This document shows, in pieces, positions 10,945-22,100 of a DNA stretch of 64,000 bases (position 1 is the stretch's first letter; the number at the start of each line of letters is the position of its first letter). The position numbers and the translations under genes are program-made. Below the pieces are notes generated by a model. The model did no database searches. It was given only the letters and a program-made list of their open reading frames with translations, and was not told the origin of the DNA. The stretch is taken from the NCBI RefSeq assembly GCF_949628215.1, contig NC_134282.1, positions 9,484,223 to 9,548,222 of the forward strand. The letters run 5' to 3'. Source of the stretch: Phalacrocorax aristotelis. Lineage: Eukaryota > Chordata > Aves > Suliformes > Phalacrocoracidae.

Positions 10945-13900
10945 TTATTCCTGGCACAGAGATAATATCACCTTCTGAGATGAAATATTTGTACAGCTGC
11001 TATAATAACCTTGTCTCTCTTGAGTGACAAAAGGAAGCAAAACCACCATAAGTCAAAGCTTAGCTTAGTGCAAGGTATGAAAATAAAATGTGACTCATGC
11101 ACTAAATAGGATAAATTTTTAATACCCTATTTGTTGATTGCATTTTATGAATTGTGAATATTTGATTCTCTTTACAAGCATTTCTGAATTGTTACGTGCA
11201 GTGTGTCTCTTAGAAACCCCTTCTTAGACTGAGTAGGGCTGACTCTTCCTTTAATGAGATGTTGTGCAGTGCTGTTTGAAATGAGGCCAGAGAGGAGATT
11301 TCCATTACTAATGTATTTTCTCTTTGTGATCATTTCTTAGCAGAGAATTCACACCAGGATAAAGGATATATACCTGTATTGGAAAGGCGAGTATTTGTAT
11401 TAGGAACCTCCCATAATTCAGGAGCTCAATGTAGAGGAGAAAGGGAATAGGTTATAAGGATCTTAATCTACAAATTCATGCCTGCCTTGACACAATCCAA
11501 ACCAAGGACACAGCAGCAGGCAAAGGTGTCTTTTTCTTTCTCTTGGTTTCTGCAAGATCATTTCCCATTGCTTTTTGGCAGTGCCATATTATTCCATTCT
11601 AACCCTGTTTCTTTAGAAAATTTGGGAGACTTGGGGGTTGTCATGACCTGTCTACCTCTCCGCTCACTTACCTGTCCTTGCCACCCCCAGCCCAAGCTGA
11701 GTCTGTTTGCAAATATCAGGGAAATTTGGGAGTGAAATTACAACCACAAAGATAGTGTTCCTGTAAGTTTTGAATGATTGCAATATGAACTCATCCTTTA
11801 GAAGAGATCAGAGAATCTAGTTCAGATCCATTTGCTCCAGCCACAAGAGAAGTTTCAGAGCTTAGACCTTACTTGGTGTGCAAGTCAACAACCTGGAGGC
11901 ACAGCTGTGTGGAAAATCATACTCCTATTTTATAGAGTTGCTCGTTTCTTACTACAACCAAATTCTCTCTTTAGTTTTATGATAAAACTGATCTTTCTGT
12001 ACATGTTTTATCAGAATTTATCAGTCATGTTGAATAAAGATAAATAAGAGGGTAAGCTGCTTGAATTCATCACTCCTAAGACCTTTGGTTTATAACTATG
12101 AAATGACCAGAGGAAAGAACATTTCACCATATTGTAAGTTCTGGTAAAAGCTTCCACCGAGAATTGCAAGGTGCAGTTCATTTAACAAAATACATTCTGT
12201 GGGAAGAGAAACTGAATTGAGTAATACGTCATCAGCCTTGAATGGGTATGGTGATAAATAAAAGTGACTTTCTTCTTAAAAACTCTGGGGAACGTTTCAT
12301 TCCAAATTCAAAGGGAAGGCACAGAACGGACTGCTCTTACCAAGTCTCCAAAATCTACAGAGAGACACAGAGGCTATATATGCACAGCCAATAAAGCAAG
12401 GTCAATACAGCATGTGAAGAGGATGGTACTGAGGGAACTTTCAGAAAATTTGTGGTTGATATCTGCCATCAGGGCTATTGGACATCCAGTGTGGGTATAA
12501 TGACTAAGGATACAGGAGAAAAAATTCCCAAAGTAGGGAAAATGAATTTCCCAAGCATCATTCAAATTGATTCTAAACACCCAGCAGTAACGTGGCAGAT
12601 CAAATGAAGTTGACACAGGCAATGGAAACAGGGAATTTAAGAATGAAAGTAACCGATCACATATGAGGAAGCTCTAGGACATGCCAGAGTGAATGAAGCT
12701 GGTTTCCCACAGTTTAGCATGCAGGTTAATTGAAATTTCAGCTGAAGCTTTCTTTATGGTTGGAGTATTTATAAAGCCTCTGCTTTGTGTTCATTAGTTT
12801 CTAGTGAAGAGGGAACTCTGCTGCAGCCTGTCTCTTGTCTAGGGAGCCTGCTGTGATTTGTCTCCTCTGATCAGCTCCTCATTTTCATAAATCTTGCGGG
12901 AACTTAATAGCTTCAACACCCCCAGATTGAGATGAAAATGATCATTTTGTCAAAAGGAATTGAGGGATGGGGAGTGGAAGAGACACATGTGCATCCACAC
13001 CCAGGTGGCATGGTCATGTGTTTCCTGGGGAAGCCAGGCTATAAACTAACAGTCCAAACAAGGGTGAATGATGCTTCTTTCTCATCTTATCTTCTGACTG
13101 TACTTCTGACCAGGCTCACACTGATAATCTTAAGATTTAGAACACTGTCCTTAATTTAAAGTTGACTTGCGGGGCAAAGGTGACTGTGATTTGTAAATAG
13201 AAGGAAATAAGCCCTGGCCTTTAGCTGGCACAGCACAGATTAACAATCAATAGTCCAGCAGGACAGATAAATCACCAAAGCCAAGGCAAATCCTGTACAG
13301 TTAAAGGCCAGATGGATGGTCCAGATGCAGGACTGTACCTCATGTGGAAGGCAGGATGGATGCTTCTCTCTTGCAAATTTCTGATGTGAAGGGTTGACAG
13401 TTGGTCCTGATAAATAATGCAGAATCCTCAAAACAGAGGTAGCTGCGATGTGAACGGGAGAATGGAGAGGCAAAGGTTCCTGGTCAGGTCAGGCTGCGTA
13501 GAAGGGGTGTGGCTTTATGAGAGGTCCTGCAATGAGGACAGTTCTATGGAAGCATAGGGCACATGGAGTTCCACCAGCCTGGCCTGTTTTGGGGCATAGC
13601 TGTCCCACTTCTATAGCAGGGCAGCTTGGAAATCAGAAATGAAGGCAGGGTTATTCAGATAAGTTGTCATTGCCCTTACATCTGATCCTTGTGTTGTGGG
13701 CTCTTGTCAGACGAAACAGCTGCAGCCTTGCGTTCTCTTCCACTGCCTGTCCCATTTGGGTCTTCAGCACCTGGGAATCACTGCCTCCAACTCTGCCCTG
13801 CCCTGGCAGCAGGAGAAACACGCAAGCAATCCAGCTGTTGGCTTGACACAGCCAATGCATTTCAAAGTAAGTAGAAATGCACAAGGATCAGGCTGTTAAT

Positions 13901-14500
13901 AACACAGATTTCTAACTGAGTGGATCTATAACGTTACCCAGACCCAGCAAGTAATTGCAGCACCCTTACAATATTACCTTTAATCAGAACGTATTTGTCC
14001 TGCATCCCCACTGCATATTTGAACTCAAAGTTATGCCAAAAAGAAAAGACAGGCAGAGTCCTCCGAGAAGATTGCATTGAACCTATCTGTCTGCTTCACA
14101 ACTGAGTGTTGGAAATTTTTTCAGCTTATAAGTTTCACCAATATTGCACTTTCTCAAGAGCAAACATTGGTAATGTGCCAAAATGCACTTGGCTGTGATT
14201 CTATCTGTGTATTTAGCTAGAGCAGTCAGCATTTGATGCAGCTCAGATTTGAATCATGCAGGGAATAAAAGTTTTATAAACCCCAAACTGAGTTGAGATA
14301 CCATGTAGCAAGGCAACACCTGGCTAACACGCATGGCAGTTACTTGTAGGAAACGAAAGGTTGTCACTCAGTAACTATTGGGTTAGCATCCATGTGCAGT
14401 GCATGCACATACACACGCACACTTGCAGTGGGAGTAGGAATACAGAAAGGCAGAGCAGACACACCCCTTTTGTTTCATCCTTATGAAAGGCTCCAGCAGC
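10945..14500. other. Intergenic DNA upstream of GPR149, no gene seen
   Basis: No convincing coding exon. Overlapping short ORFs on both strands near 13650-13900 arise from a locally GC-richer patch and show no domain. No repeat was identified with confidence. Confidence 0.5.
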
Positions 14501-14519
14501 TTTTCCCCTTGCTAAGCAT

Positions 14520-15229
14520 GGAGTACAGAAGCGTGAAAGAATAAAAGCAGCACTCTAGCTCGTGATGCAGAGCCCTGGATCAGCCATGGGCTTTACAGGA
14601 ATGACATTTACGGCTGACATCAGATCTGAGTATTTGCATTGGATTCCAGTGTCAGCATTGGAGGTGTGGCTTAGCAGGGACACTGTTTCAGTCTTCTGAT
14701 CCAGCTAAGAGGCAGCTCCATCTGAGAAGATACTCACTCCCCTCGGCTCTGCTATCCTGCTTGCATCTGACTCCTCCCTCCTGCAGCTTGGAACAGCACA
14801 GGGTGAATCCAACAGCCTCTCATTTCTACTATGTTTCTCCCTGAGCTACTAGAGCTTGAACATACCTGATATTCTGCCTTCATTTCAACTGAACTCGTGA
14901 GTAAGGCACATTGCCTGATATCTGACAAAAGTGAATGGCATTTTATTACCAGAAGAGCTTACATTAACTATCTTCCAGTACTGAAAGAATTATGAAGAAT
15001 TGCATTTTTTTTCAGCGCTTTTGATACTTCATTGTTGCCTGATTTTTCAAGAGCATGAGTTGTTCTGGTTATCAAGGGTGCTTTCACCTGAATATTTCTT
15101 CATCAGATGCCGCAAAAGAGAGTCTTAGAAAACAAAGAAACTTGTGATGTGGAGCTAACAGTTCTGGTTTCAGCTAGTGAAAACTTGCAGAGTCAGTGAG
15201 AAGGGAAAGAAAAAAATTTTCCAAGGACA
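14520..15229 (+). promoter_or_regulatory. GPR149: Probable GPR149 promoter and 5' leader
   Basis: This lies directly upstream of the GPR149 start codon. Visible sites are a TATA-like ATAAAAG near 14541 and a perfect POU/octamer site ATTTGCAT at 14632-14639. There is no CpG island, unlike the DHX36 promoter, which fits a tissue-restricted gene. An in-frame TGA at 15197-15199 closes the GPR149 reading frame upstream of the ATG. The transcription start cannot be fixed from sequence alone, and an upstream non-coding exon cannot be excluded. Confidence 0.35.
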
Positions 15230-16198
15230 ATGTCGGTAACACCTAGTAATTTGTCACTCAATGGGACAAGCTTCTTCACTGAAAATCATAGCATTATGGA
15301 TAAGCCTAGAGAGCAGAGAACTTTCAATGTCTTTCTATTCTGCTTGACTTTTATCATTGCATTCACAGCACTTCTGGGCAGCATTTATTCACTAGTTGCC
15401 CTGCTGAAAATGAGAAACAAAACCACAGTTTCAATGATTGTGACCTCTTTGTCAATAGATGATTTGATCAGCATTGTGCCAGTGATTATTTTCATGCTCA
15501 CCCAGTGGTCAAGTGATGTCCTCCCCCAGCCTCTGTGCACCACCTCGGCGCTTATATATTTATTCCAGGGCATTTCTAGCAACCTGAAAGGGTCTCTTAT
15601 AGTTTCTTACAACTTCTACACCATCAACAAAATTAAGACAATGAGCTGCAGCACTTCCAAGCGACAAGTGAGCATGATATGGGCCATTCTTACCATTTGG
15701 ATTGTCAGTTTGCTGATCTGCATTTTGCCTCTCTGTGGCTGGGGCAAATACATCCCCACCTCCTGGGGTTGCTTCACCGACTGTACCAGTTCCTACATCT
15801 TGTTTTTATTTATTGTCTACTCACTGTGCTTTTGCCTCCTCACAGTGCTGTCTGTTCCTCTAACTTACCAGCTGTTGTGCTCAGATGAGCAACAGCTATT
15901 ACATATTGATTACCAGGAAATCTCTCGAGGCTACATCACCCCTGGGACACCTGCAGGCTGCAGTACCGCTACCCCATCTCTGTCACCGGTGGACCCTGTG
16001 GATAAAACCCCGAAGCATTTCCAAAACACATGTCCAAGCTCGGAGGCAGTTTTTAGGAAAGATGTGGCTGAGAGTGGTGCACTTGAGCCCCGTTACGTGA
16101 ACAGCATACAGAGCAGAAGCTTCACAGTGGGCTTCGCCCAGAAACGATTCTCACTGATTCTTGCATTGACAAAAATAATTCTCTGGCTTCCAATGATG
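15230..16198 (+). CDS. GPR149: GPR149 coding exon 1 (N-terminus to TM6)
   Basis: It encodes residues 1-323 and ends in phase 0 after LWLPMM at the donor GTAAAT (16199). The reading frame runs on past the donor to a stop at 16253-16255, so a transcript retaining intron 1 would encode a receptor lacking TM7. Contents: extracellular N-terminus with three sequons, TM1-TM5, a serine/threonine/proline-rich third loop and most of TM6. Confidence 0.93.
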
Positions 16199-19100
16199 GT
16201 AAATCATCAGATTGCTTTACTTTCTAATGCTTATGTACATTTAAAAGGCATGTGAGCTGGTGTGCCATTAATTGAAACAGATGAACAGTAGCCATTGCAA
16301 TTGTTCTTTATAGTATAGTTTGTGCCAGCAAAAGTCCTTTTAAGCAGGTCTGTGTCACTACATGAGTTTAACTCATGTTCAGCAGGTTTGGCAGAGCATG
16401 ATTCATCAGTATGTTACTCTCTCATCACATCATTTGTATCACCTGAATACAGGGATGAATAAGGTCCACCCTTTTGTATTGCCAGCTGTCTGACATGCAT
16501 TTGTTCAGCATTATGGGGTCTGTGAATTGTACTAAGCTAGCTCTTCTGCCTCTCCTCACAGCTGTGAGTCATGTCCTTTGCCAGGCTGGTTAAAAAATAG
16601 GAGTTTGTTAGAAAAATGAGGTTTGCTTACTTCTTTGTAATCTCTGTAGCATTGGAGGGGGGAAGGGTGGGTCCATGTGCATGCACTGGTACGTTTGGGA
16701 ACAGGTACATTCCTGTATAATTACAAAGGAGTCTGCTGAGAACATGGAACGTGGGTCTGGGGCTGTGTTATCCCTGTCCATGGGATGTGTATAGACTCAA
16801 CACCTGAGCTTCTGTCAATGGAAAGAGGGCATTAGAGAGCATCTGCAGCGCAGCCCTGTGTAGTGCTAAGTTCTCTCTCCTGTTCCCCATCAGGAGTTGG
16901 GGTTCCTCAGTACCATGCAGGAGAGACTGAGCTAGCAATGTGTTCTAAGTTACTTGCATTGTGAGTTGTTTGTTTTAATAGCGCTCAGGCATCTATATTT
17001 AGCTTAAGCAAGGATTTTTCTGAGAAATGCAGAATGAGGAGGAGAGCCTCTGTGTTTTCTCCACTCTGTTAGAAACAAAACTGTTAGGCTCAGCAAACAC
17101 TAATGACATCCTGTGTCTTTTAGTTGTGTCATGTTCATTGTGAGATGTTCTGTTTGCTCCTGGAAGTCTCTCATGTGCCTGAAGCGATTCAAACATCAAA
17201 ATCCTCTGCCTTTCAGATTCAAATGGTTGTCCAGCACATCACTGGTTTTCAAAGTCTTTCATTTGAGACGCTTAGCTTCCTGCTGACTTTGCTGGCTGCC
17301 ACAGTCACCCCAGTATTTGTCCTGTCAGAACACTGGATCCACCTGCCCTGTGGCTGCATCATTAATTGCAGGAGGAATTCATATGCAGTGTCTTCAGAAG
17401 AACTCAAAAGTAAGTACGGAAGGGTGACATGCAGCTGGAATGTATCTTGTAGTAAAAAAGATAGGAAGTTAGTGTCAGTAACAGTACTTTGTACTCCTTG
17501 AAATCATTTACCTGAATTATATAGACATTATTCGGAACAATGAATGAGACAACATTCATGCAAGCACCTGGATGGAAATAGTGGATATGGAGGCACAGAA
17601 GCTTGGCTGATTTTCCCAGGTCACTGTCAGATCTTTTAGCAGAGTCTGATGGACTTTGAATCCTAGATTTGCTCTCCTCTCCTACCTGGGAAAAATGTAT
17701 CTGCCACAATCTGACTTTTACTAATCAAATACATGGTCCATGCTAAACAAGTTTAATGTCGTGGGTAAAAAAACTTGCTAATTATAAGCAAATTCTAAGA
17801 AGGGCAGGAGCTATTGTTTGTACACCTGAGCTGTAGCTACTAACCAGAAATCACAGCGACACCAATAAGTGAATAGTGAAGGACATGATTTATGGGAAGG
17901 GCCTGTACATCAGTGCACTCATGCTGCTTGTTGAAAGCTGAGGAACACAGTTTTTACCTAAAATATTTCCCTGCATGCTTATAAAGTTTACCTTGGTGTA
18001 ACAGAGGATGCCACGCCTCCACTGGTAACCTTCTTGGAATCTTCTGAAGCCCTGTTGTACTCTGGGACTCCATGTAAAACCAGCTGGAGGAATCCCTGCA
18101 CATGCTGACTGCCACAGCCTGTCTCCTGCAGTTACATGACTTTTGTTCTTTTCATAAAGAACTTGATCATGTGGTAATACTCAGTCAGAGAAGCAGAAGA
18201 CAAAGGAATACAACTATCACTCCATGAACTTACATCTAGTAAAAAACACATTTAGCCTTCTGCAAACATGAATAACATTGTCATCTTTGTGGCTAAAAGA
18301 CTGCATAATGCTTTCCTGTAAATTTCCTGGCCACAGTTACTTATGAAGTACCTCAACCTCCAGTGTTCATGTAGCGTCACAGAGGGATTGCATTCTGAAT
18401 TACACATTAAAATATATTTCCAGCATTCTTCTGAGAGAAGTGTTTGTTATTAAAATGTCTCGTTGAAGCTTATTATACCTTCTAATATAAGTTCAGTATC
18501 TCTATTAGTGATTAATTTACATTCATCACACACAAATGTATGCATATATGTTCATACATGTTTGCTTTCTGGGACAACCAAAAATGTACATCCTTTAAAA
18601 AATTAAGCTGTTCAACAATATGTAATTATGGAAAGTTTGAAGGATAGAAATCTGCCACAGGATATTAAATGCATCTGTATTTGTTAGATCTCTGTTAACA
18701 TATAATAAATATGTTCTGGTAAAAATATCAATAAGGAAGCCTGCAAGGAAGGAAGATAGAGCAATAGCTGATTTTTTTATTTATGATCATAACTATTATC
18801 AAGAATAACTTTAACAGAAAAAATCAATTTGCTATTTATAATGCTGCAATTATATTTGTATATAAAAATGACAGATTTATGCATTAATCTTTCAGAAGTG
18901 AGAGTTACAGTGCTAGAGTTTGATACAGTTGTCCCTTGAGGCCTGGTCCAAGGGCAATTGAAAGTGCTGGGAAGTTTTATTTAGAAACTTAGAATAAGAA
19001 ATAGAATAGAATAGAATAGAATAGAATAGAATAGAATAGAATAGAATAGAATAGAATAGAATAGAATAAATTCAGTTGGAAGTGACCTACAAGAATCATC

Positions 19101-22100
19101 TAGTCCAACTGTAAAAGTTAAGAGCTAAATACTTCTGAGGATCTGGGTGGTGTTTCCCATTCTCTGGAGTGAAAGTCTGCTGACATCAGTGCATGAATTC
19201 CTGACATTCATTGCATGTTTAGGGAGAAAGCAAGCTCCTAAATCCTAGAGAAAAGCCATTCTCATTCATGGCTTTCATTGACTTTGAACACCTTCTCCAA
19301 GTGCAGAATGGCTTGTGCTACGACTGATGTAATTTTAACTGCTTTCGCAGAGAGGATGACTGCAGCCCATCAAGATGGCGGTTTATTTCAGTTGTGTTTA
19401 ATAATGCTTTTTAGAGAGATAAATGTACAAGAGATGGAAAATTAGCAATTATAACATCATTTTAAATAAATCATTGACTTTTAGATATTTGTACTAAAGA
19501 CTATTCTCAAGTTTTAATGAATGACTGCTAAGGACAGAATTTCACCCATAATTATATATGATCTAGTTAGCACACAAACAGTTGAGTAGAAATAGAGGTT
19601 GTATAAATGTGTCCTCATACCTTTTATTTTATAATTTAGCATGAAAGGTTTAGTGGGAAGATTATTTAATTCTTCAGTTACTCTGTAAGATTAGTTGGAG
19701 CACTGAATTTAGAATGGAGAATATACAAAAAAATTCATTGTAAAACTCTTCAAGTATTTTTTTTAATTGTAAAATTCTGTTTTTCTTGCTCAACTATTGG
19801 TATTGAAGGTTAGTACTAGATTCTTAGAAATGTTCTACCATTTTGTACAATTTTTTACCTCTAGGAATATAGATGAAAGAGGTTGTGGGGGGGAAAAAGA
19901 AAAAGGAGTATTACGAAATTTAAATATTTTCTTCTGTGTGTATCCCATAAAACATCTTATATTGTGTATTCTTGAAAATGGCTGATAATCTACCAGTTTC
20001 TGGGAATCCATTACCTTTGGAATATATAATTTCTGAATTTATTAAGAAGGCAGTATAATAACATACTATCTGAGAAGTCTTTCTTCTCAGCAATTCATTC
20101 TTTTTATGGATAGAAAATTGTCTGTTTCTAGCAGTAGTTAAATAATTTATTCCATGTTTTAGAATGTCATTTTCATTGTGTGTGTAATCTCACTTTTCTT
20201 CTTGGTTTTGACTCTTTTTAATATCACATTTCTTCCCTTTCTGTTTAGCCAAGCGTAGGGCTTTTGAATTCAACCTGTCATTCCAGCAAGGTTATGGAAT
20301 CTACAAAATATCCCGTGAAAACCACCACCACCACGATGGTGATGGTAAATCTACGTCCTACCACAGCCTGGTGAGCTACGACCGCGATAACTCCAAAGAA
20401 GCTGTGAGGGGCAGCGGCGACGGCCCCCGCTGCGGGAAGGCGGGGTTCAGCACCACGGCGCTGGCGGACAGCTCCCGGGCCTCCCCGCAGGGACCCGCGC
20501 CCCGGCCGGAGCCCGGCCAGGAGCGGAGCAGCGACCGCCTCCGCCCTGACGGACTGGGAGCCTTTCAAAGAGAAGAGGTCAGAAATTTTGATAAGTCCGC
20601 TTTTTCTGAAGGTCCGGAAAGGAGGTTGTCTCATGAGGAAAGCCATAAACCTGAACTCACAGATTGGGAATGGTGCAGGAGTAAATCAGAGAGGACACCT
20701 CGGCAGGTAACAAATGAATTTGCCCTTACTGTTTTCTGATCATAAGAATTACGTTATGAAAAATTAGGAATAATTTTTGCTTACATTGAAATTACTATTA
20801 GTCCTATTGGTAGTGTACTCACTTTTAATAAAAATCATACTTAGCATTGTATATTTTAGTAGCCGCACACCTATTTGCAGATTCTGATCCTGCAATAATT
20901 TCTCACTTGTATTCTTAATCATGGGGCTTTAATCATTATTATTTTGTGTGCACCTGCATGACCTGTATATGGTAAGAATTCAGTATGAATTACGTTATTT
21001 CATCTTAATGAATAGGTACTTTCTCTCCAAAAGACTCCAAAAGATTAAATTTTCAAGAGTATTTCCAAGCATCTGGTGACTTTTTTTTGTCATGCTTACA
21101 TTTTGGGTAGGGGAAAAAAGAGAACTCCAAAACCAAACATGAATGATGGGTCCACAGATAGATGCAGATTTCAATCTGGGCACAAAGATTCCTATTACAT
21201 TCAAAGAAAAGGATTCCAAATATTATATTTTTCATCCCTTTCCTTTAGATTGTGGACAGTTATTGGGAAGAAGAAATTCTGAGAAATGTATTAGTTTTCA
21301 GGAGCCCTGAGAGAAAAGTGAAGGTAGAGTCTTAATACATTAGCACTTGAAATTGAAAGACTTGTTAAAGGTGACTGTAACCTCAGCTTGTGTAGTTCTT
21401 TGAACAGAGGTTCCGATTCTGCTCTCTCACATTTGCTGTGCACATATTGAATTCACCAGAGCTTTTCACAGCTTGAGAGAAGAGAAATATCAAAAAACCC
21501 CAAGGTGTTTAAGGACATATTGACTAAAATTAATAAAGTGAGCTCCAATCTTGCTACGTGACTCTTTCGCCTAAAGCTGTGTCTTGTTGAACATACCATC
21601 ATTGCCACAAAAGTTGGGGTTTGCTTTCAGTCATCAGATTGCAAGATTATGTTCTGTTCCAAGTGCAGAGTCTTAATTTGCCTCTTCCTTGCCATGCTGA
21701 TAGTGGCACTGCTTTCCTCAGCTTGGAGCCGTTTGGTTCTGCCATGACAAACCTTGTTAGTGCCCATACTGGGAGGGTCTGCACTGACTTCTGACTAGAG
21801 TTGGGTTCAACACTAAAGAAGAGCCATGAGAGAGAATTGCCCAAAACTGCCATTTGTAGAATAGCAGACTGAAATTAGATCCAGCAAAAGGATAGCTATT
21901 CTCTCTTGTAAGAACATGGGCTTAAAGGAGAACTGCCAATCTTTACTTTTATTTTCTATAATCAGTGTTTGTTTAAGGGCCAAAATGTCACAACAACTAC
22001 TGCAGGTTTAATGTTTTCAGTGAACGAAGGGAAGAACTGTTAGCCATTCTTTGTCAACTGTCTGTTAAGCAGGCAGTGAGTATGAGGATTTTCTGTCTCC

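Larger units (their letters stand above)
17410..20248 (+). other. GPR149: GPR149 intron 2, with a CR1 remnant and microsatellite
   Basis: GT-AG intron of 2.8 kb. Besides the CR1 3' end and pentanucleotide repeat near 19001-19130, annotated separately, it is AT-rich with no gene seen. Confidence 0.8.
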
